From Paenibacillus_E allorhizoplanae (GTDB lineage Bacteria; Bacillota; Bacilli; Paenibacillales; NBRC-103111), in contig NZ_CAKMMW010000019.1 in NCBI RefSeq assembly GCF_927798215.1, positions 103,391 through 167,390 of the forward strand: a stretch of 64,000 nt of DNA. Reading direction: 5' to 3'. The notes beneath the pieces were generated by a model. The model was not told the DNA's origin. It saw nothing but the letters and a program-made list of their open reading frames with translations, and ran no database searches. This document shows positions 41,971-50,979 of this stretch, in pieces. The first letter of the stretch is position 1, and each line of letters begins with the position of its first letter. The translations under genes and the position numbers were made by a program.

Positions 41971-43425
41971 TTATGGCAAACGCACCGATGCGCGATACAG
42001 CTTGCTGTTCCAGTCGACTGTGCTTTTGAGCGACTCGGCAACGAGGCGAAGCGGGACATACATCCGGCTGTCGCCCATGATTTGTAAGGGAACAGGGACA
42101 GAAACGGATTTGCCGTTCACGGTAGCGACTGAACTTCCATCCTGCAACTTCAACGTAACACCAGCATTCGTAATTGTGGCTGTTCGTGTTGACGCATCCC
42201 AGGTAAATTTGGCATTCATTGCTGTGATAAAAGGACGAATAGGTACAACAGTTGTTTCTTTATCGATGAAACCGGTAAAATCCGAGATATATTGTCCGTT
42301 AATATCAATTTGTACTTTAGGTTTATCCAGCTTGCGGACGACAAGTACATTACTAAGTTTCCGTCCAGGATAAGTCATCATTGTACCATTTGCATAAATG
42401 CCGGAGCTGGAACCGCCATCCATATTCATCGCTTCTTTCAATCCAAGCGCAATCGAAATCGCAGCAAGCTCTGATAAGGTGGCGCTAGGTACCGTGCCCA
42501 TCACTAGGCGATTAGAGCCGTCGATCCCAACAAAACTTCTAGCCGCGGAAGATTGTGTGACTTTCGGATCCGAAAAGCCATCTCTACTCACGTTGATATC
42601 CGAGGAGCCGTTCGTTACGAGCTTCGGACCTACACCGATCGCGGACAGCCATGTCTTGGCGTCAAGATTGCTCCCGCCTTCACCCTTCGCAAGAATATCC
42701 TTCGTGATTCTGTCACCTACGTCCAGCTTGGTCAGTACATTCTGTTTATTGTTGGCGCTGTTGCCGACGAATAAAACATAACCACCTTCCGGAACCGAAA
42801 CGGAATCCTGCGTAATCCGTGTGACCAGTCCATCGCTGATCACCACTTTGGTGCCATTGGGAAAGCCAATCCATCGGCCAAAATCCGACGTGTACCAGAC
42901 AATCTGGTCGGTGCTCGTGTCTCCGTAATATTTGTTAATACCCCATGGATTTATGGTGTAGGTACCGCCGCCCTCGCTAGTGCGAATGGCAATGTCGAGA
43001 TTGACAAACTGAATGTCAGGCACCTTATCTTTGTTTAGAAAAAGCGTCTGATTTTCCCCAGAATGCATAGGCTCACCAGACTTCAGCAGCGTTCCGTTGG
43101 GGTAACGGATATAAGGGTCAGACTCGTAGGCGTTGAAAAATGTCCCGTTAATCGCCGCGACACCGTTCTCTCGCTCCACAATAGATTGCATGGCGTCGTC
43201 GTGTCCGATACCACCATCGGCTAAGGCAGGAACGAGTTCAAGTGTTGGATCTGTCAGGTCAACCGTGACCGTTTTAACCGTGAAATTTTTGCCGGAAGCG
43301 TACACGAGTTTCGTTGACGCGTTAACGGATGGGGAGTAAGCAGCGGATGCTGACGCACCGCCCGAGAGAAGCGCTGCCGTTAGGAGCAGAGCAGTGGCAG
43401 GTATGACAAGTTTCAAATGAAACAT
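41971..43425 (-). CDS. Secreted phosphodiester glycosidase (NAGPA/DUF2233) with copper-amine-oxidase-like C-terminal domain
   Basis: 484 residues with a signal peptide (MFHLKLVIPATALLLTAALL, cut near ASA). Residues about 60-345 match the NAGPA/DUF2233 phosphodiester glycosidase family: AAINGTFFN, ISDGLV, LDAKTWLSAIGVGPKLV, ARSFVGID and AMNMDGGSSSGIY. Residues about 355-484 are the copper-amine-oxidase N-terminal-like (stalk) domain common in Paenibacillus secreted proteins (VVPIRPFITAMNAKFTWD, MYVPLRLVAESL). It probably cleaves sugar phosphodiesters in wall or capsule glycans. AAAGGAG precedes ATG 43425. Confidence 0.9.
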   Translation of the reverse strand: MFHLKLVIPATALLLTAALLSGGASASAAYSPSVNASTKLVYASGKNFTVKTVTVDLTDPTLELVPALADGGIGHDDAMQSIVERENGVAAINGTFFNAYESDPYIRYPNGTLLKSGEPMHSGENQTLFLNKDKVPDIQFVNLDIAIRTSEGGGTYTINPWGINKYYGDTSTDQIVWYTSDFGRWIGFPNGTKVVISDGLVTRITQDSVSVPEGGYVLFVGNSANNKQNVLTKLDVGDRITKDILAKGEGGSNLDAKTWLSAIGVGPKLVTNGSSDINVSRDGFSDPKVTQSSAARSFVGIDGSNRLVMGTVPSATLSELAAISIALGLKEAMNMDGGSSSGIYANGTMMTYPGRKLSNVLVVRKLDKPKVQIDINGQYISDFTGFIDKETTVVPIRPFITAMNAKFTWDASTRTATITNAGVTLKLQDGSSVATVNGKSVSVPVPLQIMGDSRMYVPLRLVAESLKSTVDWNSKLYRASVRLP

Positions 43426-43574
43426 AAGGTAGGGTCTCCTTTAGTAGAAGTTGATGTCGAAATTTGATGGAATATATACTGTTGGTTATAACATTCGGAT
43501 GAATTGTAGTGTTTAAGTCGTAGGTAGAACTAAGTCGCGAGAGAGGGGCGCCGCCCCAAAGGCAGCAAACCAAA

Positions 43575-43606
43575 GGAAATAGCGCCCTTTTGGGGCGCTA
43601 TTGTCC
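43575..43606. repeat. GC-rich palindromic intergenic element
   Basis: GGAAATAGCGCCC / GGGGCGCTATTGTCC stem-loop, related to the elements at 28745-28825. It sits between the NAGPA-type gene and the end of the SNF2 gene on the same strand, and could act as a terminator-like or mobile palindromic element. Confidence 0.55.
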
Positions 43607-43682
43607 ATTCGTGTGCTAGAGAAAGCCTTTAAGGCCTATTTGGGGATTAAGACGTGCTTCACTGCTTTGCGGCAGCTTCCAA

Positions 43683-46646
43683 TTACCACGATTTGCGCAG
43701 CGTAAACAAATCCTGCAGCTCATCATTCGAAAGCTCGGTAATCCAGCCTTCGGAGGAGGAGATAACGTTGTCACTGAGGCTCATTTTGCTCTCGAGCATC
43801 TCGTCGATCCGCTCTTCCAGTGTGCCGAGCGAAATGAACTTGTGGACCTGCACGTTCCGTGTTTGGCCCATGCGATACGCGCGGTCGGTCGCTTGATTCT
43901 CGACCGCGGGATTCCACCAGCGGTCGAAGTGGAACACGTGGTTCGCCGCGGTCAAGTTCAACCCGACGCCGCCGGCTTTCAGCGACAGCACGAAAATACT
44001 CGGTCCCTCGCCGTCAGCGGCTTGGAACCGTTCAATCATGCGGTCGCGCTCCTGCTTCGGCGTACTCCCGTTGAGGTAGAACACCGGCTCTCCGCGCTGC
44101 GCGGAGAGCACACTCGCCAGCATGCGGCCCATGCCCACATACTGGGTGAAGATCAAGCACGAATCGCCCTCATCGCGGAGCTCATCGACCATCGCTACAA
44201 GCCGCTCTAGCTTCGCCGAGCGCAACACCAACTCAGCGCGGCTTTCCTCGCTGGCAGCCATGTCCTCAGCCAGCTCCGCTTCCTTTGTAAGCAGCATCGG
44301 ATGGTCACACAGCTGCTTCAGCTGTGTCAAAGCGCCAAGGATCGCACCTTTGCGCTCCATGCCCTCGAGCTTCTTCATGCGCTCCATCAGATCCTTGACG
44401 GTCTGCTCATACATCGCGCCTTGCTCGGCCGTCAAGTTAATGTAAACCTTCATTTCCAGCTTATCCGGCAAATCGAGTTGGATGGCTGGATCTTTCTTTT
44501 TACGGCGCAGCATGAAAGGTTTCACCAACTGCTGAAGCTGCGCAGTCCGTTCGGTATCCTGATGTTTCTCGATCGGATTCGCGAAGCGAACTTGGAAACC
44601 GCGCTGGTTCCCGAGATAACCTGGATTCAGGAAATCATAGATGGACCACAGCTCTGATAAACGATTCTCAATCGGCGTGCCCGTGAGAGCTATACGATGA
44701 ACTGCGTTTAATGAACGGATGGCGGCAGACTGCTTGTTTTGGGCATTTTTAATATTTTGAGCTTCATCCAAGCAGAGGGAGCTCCACATGTATGGCTGAA
44801 GTGTTTCTTGATCCATTAGTGCTGTCGTGTAGGAAGTCAAGACAATATCGACTCCTTGCAACGCATCATCCAATGCGGCTCCGCCTAAACGACCTTTCCC
44901 GTAATGGAGCATAACATTCAGCTCAGGTGCGAAGCGCGCAAGCTCTTTCTGCCAGTTACCCAGAACAGAAGTAGGACAAATGAGGAGCGCAGGCTGCTCA
45001 GAAACCGGCTTGTGATGCAGGAGATACGTGATGAATTGGACGGTTTTACCAAGTCCCATATCATCTGCCAAGCAGGCACCGAGGCCGAACTTTCGCAGAT
45101 AGGTTAACCAAGTAAACCCTTGGTGCTGATAACCACGTAACTCGGCACGAAGCCCTTGCGGCACGGGAATGAGCTCAAGATCAGAAGGCTGTCCTAGCTG
45201 CCGAACCAACTTAAGCAGATGTCCGTTCAGCTCAACCTCAAGTTGTAAGCGAGCTTCTTCTTCAGTATCAACTTCATCCAGATGATCCCCGTCCCATGAG
45301 GAGGATTTCACCTTATCTCGCTCTAACTCACTCAAGAGGTGCAGCTGGAAAATATCTTGCAGCGACAATCCCTCAGCCGGGTCGATACTGTCCATGAGTC
45401 GGCGGATTTGTTCTAAGAAAGCTGGATCCAGATAGACCCATTGCCCTCGGAAACGAACTAGCCGTTCGTTGCGGGTGAGCAGGCTGTTGAATTCCGATTC
45501 GCTTAATTCGGAGTCTCCGATGGCGATCCGCCAATCGAAATTGACGAGCGAGTTCATGCCGAATAAGGACTCGCTTTTGCCACCGCCGCCCGCACCGCTG
45601 CCTGCTTCTGCAGCAACCTTGGCACTCAGGCGAGGCTTCCGCTTCGCTGCGGCTTCCCACCATGCCGGCAGCATAACGTTCCAGCCATCCTCCAGCAAAA
45701 TGCGGCTGTCCTTGGTCAGGAACGTCCATGCCGAGTCATCGCTCATCGGATGAGCGAGAAGTTCCCCGTCATCGGCCATGCGTGGCAATGCTTCCAATAA
45801 GCGTGTTACCCAGCCGGGGGCACGCTCCACCACATGCGGCGTCCATTCCGACGCCCATTGGCCTGAGGCTGTACCATCCACATGCAGTCGAATCGGTGTG
45901 AGCAGGGTGCTGTCGTGCTTGTCTTGCAAGACGAGTCGCAACCGCCAGTCTTCTTCAAGCTCATCAGGCTCAAGCAGCTGCAGAGCAGGGCGGAAAGGTG
46001 CTAAGTCTGGTCGCCAGCCCATGGTTGAGAGCCATTCATTTTCCGTAAAAGCAGCAGGGGAATCGTCCGCTGTGTTAGCTTTCCGATTCATTGCAAATAA
46101 TGCTGGATAATCGCGACGCAAATCAGCCATTGCAGTCGCATCCGCATAATGAGCCTCTACCACGGCAGCCGAAAAGGCAGCACGTAATCCAGTTTCGCCA
46201 AGGTCATCAATGTTCTCGAGCATTCGCGAATCTATGTCCGCCAGCGTATCCGCATTTCGATCCCAAGTCCACACTAACTGCCCATTGCGGAAATCCTCAT
46301 AGCTCGGTATATAGGACCCTTTCTGAGCTGCTTCATAGAGAAGTGGAGCTAGAAGCAGCATCGTCTTTGAAGATTCTGTACCCATTTCCCAGCTTACAAT
46401 ATCCATGAAATTCGGTTTGGCAAAGAAGGCAAGAACCTGCTCAGCAGGAAGAATCGTCACGACAAGCTCGCCAGCTTGCTGCGTTTCTAATAAAGTGCCA
46501 TAGAGCGAAGGCTCATGCCATGTGAATAAGAGCTTACGGAAGTGGTCGCCAGAGACATCCCGGCCATCTTTGAAGCCCCAGAGCAAGGCATCCCCGCTAT
46601 CTGTTAGGGACATGCATAACGACATTTCGTGCAGTTTGGTGCTCAT
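43683..46646 (-). CDS. SNF2-family helicase-like ATPase
   Basis: 987 residues. An N-terminal ~450-residue SNF2-associated region is followed by a complete SF2 motor: motif I DDMGLGKT (near 535), motif II LDEAQN, motif III LTGTPIENRLSELWSIYDFLNPGYLG, then IFTQYVGMG, motif V LKAGGVGLNLTAANHVFHFDRWWNPAVE and motif VI QATDRAYRMGQ. Such proteins translocate on double-stranded nucleic acid to remodel bound proteins. The start overlaps the stop of the SWIM gene by 4 bp, so the two products very probably act together. Confidence 0.94.
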   Translation of the reverse strand: MSTKLHEMSLCMSLTDSGDALLWGFKDGRDVSGDHFRKLLFTWHEPSLYGTLLETQQAGELVVTILPAEQVLAFFAKPNFMDIVSWEMGTESSKTMLLLAPLLYEAAQKGSYIPSYEDFRNGQLVWTWDRNADTLADIDSRMLENIDDLGETGLRAAFSAAVVEAHYADATAMADLRRDYPALFAMNRKANTADDSPAAFTENEWLSTMGWRPDLAPFRPALQLLEPDELEEDWRLRLVLQDKHDSTLLTPIRLHVDGTASGQWASEWTPHVVERAPGWVTRLLEALPRMADDGELLAHPMSDDSAWTFLTKDSRILLEDGWNVMLPAWWEAAAKRKPRLSAKVAAEAGSGAGGGGKSESLFGMNSLVNFDWRIAIGDSELSESEFNSLLTRNERLVRFRGQWVYLDPAFLEQIRRLMDSIDPAEGLSLQDIFQLHLLSELERDKVKSSSWDGDHLDEVDTEEEARLQLEVELNGHLLKLVRQLGQPSDLELIPVPQGLRAELRGYQHQGFTWLTYLRKFGLGACLADDMGLGKTVQFITYLLHHKPVSEQPALLICPTSVLGNWQKELARFAPELNVMLHYGKGRLGGAALDDALQGVDIVLTSYTTALMDQETLQPYMWSSLCLDEAQNIKNAQNKQSAAIRSLNAVHRIALTGTPIENRLSELWSIYDFLNPGYLGNQRGFQVRFANPIEKHQDTERTAQLQQLVKPFMLRRKKKDPAIQLDLPDKLEMKVYINLTAEQGAMYEQTVKDLMERMKKLEGMERKGAILGALTQLKQLCDHPMLLTKEAELAEDMAASEESRAELVLRSAKLERLVAMVDELRDEGDSCLIFTQYVGMGRMLASVLSAQRGEPVFYLNGSTPKQERDRMIERFQAADGEGPSIFVLSLKAGGVGLNLTAANHVFHFDRWWNPAVENQATDRAYRMGQTRNVQVHKFISLGTLEERIDEMLESKMSLSDNVISSSEGWITELSNDELQDLFTLRKSW

Positions 46647-48199
46647 TCTAGCAGCTTCCCTTTCTTCAATTCTTCTTGCAAAGCGCGCAGCCTGCTAAAC
46701 CGACTGACGAATCGGGTGAAGAACGCTTCCCATCGTTCGGGTTGCTTCATTTTTTTATATACCTTTTCTAATCGTTTCAGGAGCCGTACTGCCGATTTGT
46801 AGTCATGACGATTTTTGAGTCGGATATAGTGCTCCACTGCTTGATGATAATAAGGTAGTAGTAGCTCAGGAGACTCCTTCTCAATGGGCTGCAGAACATG
46901 TACGCGATGTGTAAAAGGGTCGTAGCCCTGCGCAATTTGCATTTCAATCCATGGCTTCCATTGGCGCTTCTCATAATAGAGATCTTCAATGATACGGTAC
47001 GTTGTTGGCAAAAGATCCCCTAATGACTGCCACATGTCAGCTTCGGATTCAGGCAGTTCAGCGACGACCAGCTTCCAATAGGAGACGTAGACGTCAACTT
47101 CGAGATGTCTTTTTCCTTGATAGAAAGAACTCAATCTTCGCAGCCACTGAACCATTTCCTGCCAATCCTGAGCGTGCTTCATGTAGTCAAGGAACGGTAT
47201 GAACAGAAGCGTTGGTGCTTCCTTGAACGTTGCGTGTGATACTAATGTATCCCAAGCCTGACGTGTGTTCCCTTGGCGAAGAGAGAGATACCCGCGTCCT
47301 GCACATAGGGAAAAGGAGAGATCTGCCGCTTCCATCTCTTCGAAAGCCGTTATTTCTGAAGCGATCAGGCTTGCCTCAATTGGGACATGGTAAGCCCAGA
47401 ACGTCGTAAAGACCCTGAAGTGATGCAGCTTCTTTGGCGATTCGATCGCCATTTGGGCGCGAAGATAAGCGGAAGTCTGTGTTAATCTCACCTCATGATG
47501 CCCATCATTCAACGTCTTGGCTTTTTCTTTCAACCACTCATCCAGCTCATCACTCAAATGATAGACGGTTGCAGCCGTAAAAAAGGTAACACCAGCTTGG
47601 GCGTTCTGTTCCACGATTTTGCGTAAAATAAACAATCGCTGATGGAATTCGAAGTAAAACAGGTCCGTTTCAGAGAACGGAATCGGCGTGCGCTTGAGAT
47701 TCGCGAATTGCCCACGCAGTAATTCAACGTAGTTCCATTGATCATAAGAGGGCTTGAGATGAAAGGTGTAGTGCTCCATGAACTTGTGCCAACCATCCAC
47801 AGTCATCCCAGGAAGTTGCTCCAAATTGGACACGTTGGAAGATTGCGCAGCTACGCGCTTCAACGCCATCTTGGCATTCATGATTTGCGAGGCTGGATAG
47901 CCTTGTCGATCTGCCAGCTCCATTAAGGTTGCCGCCACATGTTTGCAGGATGTCTTAACCGGGCAGGTGCAAGAGCTGGCTTTCAATTGATTCAGGTCAA
48001 TCGCAACCTGACATTTCTCGCCAAACTCTTCCACGACGGCGTTAACCTTCCTAAGCTCAGTAGCAATATTCATAGATGTTACCATTTGCTGTTTATAAAA
48101 ATGAAAGCCTCGACTTAGCGTAACTTCGTTATACGTTTCGGCTACATATTCGAGTAATCTCGACCATTGGTCATCATTCAAAATAGGTGTAGAAGACAT
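46643..48199 (-). CDS. SWIM zinc-finger protein, partner of SNF2 ATPase
   Basis: 518 residues with AAAGGAG before ATG 48199. The SWIM motif CxCx(n)CxH is seen in SSCTCPVKTSCKHVAATL (about 75-95). The rest is alpha-helical and TPR-like, rich in Trp and Leu, and has no recognised catalytic motif. SWIM domains bind DNA or proteins. First gene of the two-gene operon; it diverges from the YesM-type kinase gene at 48334. Confidence 0.9.
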   Translation of the reverse strand: MSSTPILNDDQWSRLLEYVAETYNEVTLSRGFHFYKQQMVTSMNIATELRKVNAVVEEFGEKCQVAIDLNQLKASSCTCPVKTSCKHVAATLMELADRQGYPASQIMNAKMALKRVAAQSSNVSNLEQLPGMTVDGWHKFMEHYTFHLKPSYDQWNYVELLRGQFANLKRTPIPFSETDLFYFEFHQRLFILRKIVEQNAQAGVTFFTAATVYHLSDELDEWLKEKAKTLNDGHHEVRLTQTSAYLRAQMAIESPKKLHHFRVFTTFWAYHVPIEASLIASEITAFEEMEAADLSFSLCAGRGYLSLRQGNTRQAWDTLVSHATFKEAPTLLFIPFLDYMKHAQDWQEMVQWLRRLSSFYQGKRHLEVDVYVSYWKLVVAELPESEADMWQSLGDLLPTTYRIIEDLYYEKRQWKPWIEMQIAQGYDPFTHRVHVLQPIEKESPELLLPYYHQAVEHYIRLKNRHDYKSAVRLLKRLEKVYKKMKQPERWEAFFTRFVSRFSRLRALQEELKKGKLLE

Positions 48200-48333
48200 G
48201 AAAAAACTCCTTTTGGTTCGTACAATAAGAACACATGTCTCTATTATAAAATGTCAGAACTAACTTGTAAATTTAACAGGGACAATTTATACTTTCCTAC
48301 AATACTAGCACGCATTTGAAGCGGGGGAAGCTT

Positions 48334-50094
48334 GTGAAGTTAAATAAATCGCCGTTCGTGTCCTTACGGACGAAATTTCTTATCTTATTTTGCCTAATGA
48401 TAACGTTACCATTCTTATTTAGTGGTTATTTAACTTATCAGAAGTATTCCGCCAATGTCGAAAGAGATGCTAAGGCTTACTCCGATCAAATCGCCGAACA
48501 ATTGTCCATTAACCTAGAGCGATATGTGAAAGAAGTCGAGCGAATCACAATTGCGATGTACTACGACCCGAACTTATTACAAATTTTAGACAAACATAAA
48601 GTAGCCAATGAAGCTGGGAGTTACAAAGGGATTGAAGAACAATCCAAAATGAATCAACTTATTTCTTCGATTATTATTGATCGGACGGAACTAGAAGGTG
48701 TGTTCATATTTGGTTTGGATGGCACGTTATTCAGTAATTTAACTGAAACGATTAGAAGCAACTGGGACTCGAGTACATCGGGTTGGATGGAGCAAGTAAA
48801 GCAGAAGGATGGCGGGTTAGTCATTCTGCCCCCAGTGGAGTGGAATTATTATCTCGAGAAGCCGAAGGAAGCTTTTTCTTTTGCCCGTTTGATCAAAAAT
48901 CCACTGACGAATCGCGAACTCGGCTATGTGAAGGTCGATTTGACGAGTAAGGGCTTTGAGAAAATTCTCTCCTCGGTCAAAGTGTCCAAGAACAGTAAAT
49001 TGTATGTATTCAATGAAAATTTGCAGCCAATTTATCCTTTTACAGATGAAGCTAACATTCCGTCCTACGATGACATTGTTGGCACAAGTTCTTCGGATAC
49101 GCTTACTTCTTTGCGAACAACGGCCTACGGTGGACTTCGAATTGTAGGGACAATTCCTAAGGGAGATCTGCTGACAGATGCACGCAAGCTTACGAGTTTC
49201 ACGCTATGGATTTCAGCTGCTTCACTCATCTTCGCATTCATTGCAGCCTTGTTCACGTCGAATCGACTTGTGAAGCCAATCCTTCATCTGCAGCGCAAAA
49301 TGCGACGTGTTCAGAGCGGTGATTTCCAAGAGCGAGCCTTAGTTCATTCCAATGATGAGATCGGTTTGTTGACAGAGGGCTTTAACAGCATGGTTTCTCG
49401 GCTTGATATTATGATTAAAGAGATGTACGAGCTTCGCTTACGGGAGAAAGATTCCGAGTTGAATGCGCTGCAAAGTCAGATTAATCCTCATTTCCTGTAT
49501 AATACGTTAGAATCTATTAATATGGTCGCTGTAAAAGAGCGTAATAACGAGTTATCTCAAGTGATCACGAGTCTAGGGAAGCTACTGCGGTATACGGTGG
49601 ATAAACAGGAGAGATTCGTCTATTTGAAGGATGAGTTGGCGTTTGTCCAAAACTATTTGAATATACAAAGCTTCCGTTTAGAAGATCAGTTGAGCGCCGA
49701 AATCCTCGTAGATTTCTCACATGAGTATGCGATGGTCCCTAAGCTTATTCTGCAGCCTCTCGTTGAAAATGCCATCGAACATGGTCTCGGCAAGGAGCCG
49801 ATCACAATTCAGATTACCTCCAAAGCGGAAGGGCAGGATCTCTATGTGTATGTCACAGATAACGGAAAGGGCATTAATCCAGAGCGCAGAAAATTAGTCG
49901 AACAACGCTTAATTGAACCAGAACGTCAGCAATCAGGATTGCTTTCCGATAAGAAGTCGAAAGGCTTTGCCCTGCGCAACATACATCAGCGTCTAGTGAT
50001 TTTATATGGCGAGTCGTACGGTTTGTCAATTGCACACACGGGTCCCGAAGGCACCTCCTTCTGTATTCGTATACCATTTCAGTGGGAGGAATAG
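48334..50094 (+). CDS. YesM-type sensor histidine kinase 2
   Basis: GTG 48334 follows AGCGGGGGAAG; 586 residues (TTG 48316 is an alternative). Membrane segments at about 15-35 and 285-305 flank an extracellular sensor domain. HAMP is followed by the kinase core with His386 in QINPHFLYNTLES, LVENAIEHGLG and DNGKGI. It probably phosphorylates the regulator encoded 4 bp downstream and responds to the sugar handled by the importer that follows. Confidence 0.94.
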   Translation: MKLNKSPFVSLRTKFLILFCLMITLPFLFSGYLTYQKYSANVERDAKAYSDQIAEQLSINLERYVKEVERITIAMYYDPNLLQILDKHKVANEAGSYKGIEEQSKMNQLISSIIIDRTELEGVFIFGLDGTLFSNLTETIRSNWDSSTSGWMEQVKQKDGGLVILPPVEWNYYLEKPKEAFSFARLIKNPLTNRELGYVKVDLTSKGFEKILSSVKVSKNSKLYVFNENLQPIYPFTDEANIPSYDDIVGTSSSDTLTSLRTTAYGGLRIVGTIPKGDLLTDARKLTSFTLWISAASLIFAFIAALFTSNRLVKPILHLQRKMRRVQSGDFQERALVHSNDEIGLLTEGFNSMVSRLDIMIKEMYELRLREKDSELNALQSQINPHFLYNTLESINMVAVKERNNELSQVITSLGKLLRYTVDKQERFVYLKDELAFVQNYLNIQSFRLEDQLSAEILVDFSHEYAMVPKLILQPLVENAIEHGLGKEPITIQITSKAEGQDLYVYVTDNGKGINPERRKLVEQRLIEPERQQSGLLSDKKSKGFALRNIHQRLVILYGESYGLSIAHTGPEGTSFCIRIPFQWEE

Positions 50095-50098
50095 TCAG

Positions 50099-50839
50099 AT
50101 GAATATTTTGTTAGTTGAAGATGAACAGAAAATCAGGCAAGGTCTTAAGAAAATCATTGAAGATGTGATTACCTCGAAACTGCGCGTAACCGAAGCAAGT
50201 AACGGCCGTGAAGCGTTGGATTGGTTGAAAACACAGGATCAAGTGGATCTCATCATTACCGATATTCGCATGAGTGAAATGAATGGGATCGAATTGATCA
50301 AGCGAGCGAAAGAGTCGCACCCAAGTCTCCTATTTGTCGTGATTAGCGGGTATGATGAGTTTGCTTACGCTAGAGAAGCTTTGCGTTATGGGGTAAGTGA
50401 TTACTTATTGAAGCCTATTGAGCGTGTGGAGCTAGCCCAAGTGTTGCAGAAAATTAGTGAGCAGATCAATGCAACGAAGCAACCCAACCAGATTACAACG
50501 GCGACGGTCGTCAATGATGACAAGGACCGGCTTTTAATTCGTAGAGTGAAAGAGCTTGTGAATGAGTATCTGAATCAGGACATTTCCCTACAGTTTCTAG
50601 CAGAACGCGTTTATCTACATCCCAAATATTTGTCCGATATGTTTAAGCGGGAAACAGGACAGAACTTGTCTGATTACGTGACAGAACGGCGCATGGAGAA
50701 GGCGAGGAAGCTGTTGAAGGAAACGACATTGAAGGTTGCTGAGGTGGCGATGATGTGTGGTTTTGCCAATCATAAATATTTCGCATCGCTGTTTAAACAG
50801 CACACCGGCTGCACGCCATCCGAGTTTCGAGAACAGTAA
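50099..50839 (+). CDS. YesN-type response regulator 2
   Basis: ATG 50099 follows GGGAGGAATAG; 246 residues. Receiver with ED (7-8), Asp55 in IITDIRMSEMNG and LLKPIE lysine; AraC double HTH with ISLQFLAERVYLHPKYLSDMFKRETG and VAEVAMMCGFANHKYFASLFKQHTGCTPSEF. Short linker. Cognate partner of the kinase at 48334; the likely target is the ABC operon that starts 140 bp downstream. Confidence 0.94.
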   Translation: MNILLVEDEQKIRQGLKKIIEDVITSKLRVTEASNGREALDWLKTQDQVDLIITDIRMSEMNGIELIKRAKESHPSLLFVVISGYDEFAYAREALRYGVSDYLLKPIERVELAQVLQKISEQINATKQPNQITTATVVNDDKDRLLIRRVKELVNEYLNQDISLQFLAERVYLHPKYLSDMFKRETGQNLSDYVTERRMEKARKLLKETTLKVAEVAMMCGFANHKYFASLFKQHTGCTPSEFREQ

Positions 50840-50935
50840 TAGGTTTGATCTGGGCAGCGATTACCTTGCTATTTTGAACCTTTTATGGATTTTGTGGCGT
50901 TATCCTGAAAGTAGGCGAGGTTTATAATAAGGGTA

Positions 50936-50949
50936 TGAAAGCGCTTCAA
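50936..50949 (+). promoter_or_regulatory. cre-like site before ABC importer 2
   Basis: TGAAAGCGCTTCAA fits the CcpA consensus at 12 of 14 positions and lies 31 bp before the solute-binding protein start. It suggests catabolite repression. Confidence 0.45.
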
Positions 50950-50979
50950 ACCACATGAAGAATAAGGGGACTAAACACA

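Noticed and set aside
44074..46408. Several long plus-strand frames across the SNF2 gene
   Set aside because: They are shadows of the GC-rich minus-strand coding sequence, which has complete helicase motifs.
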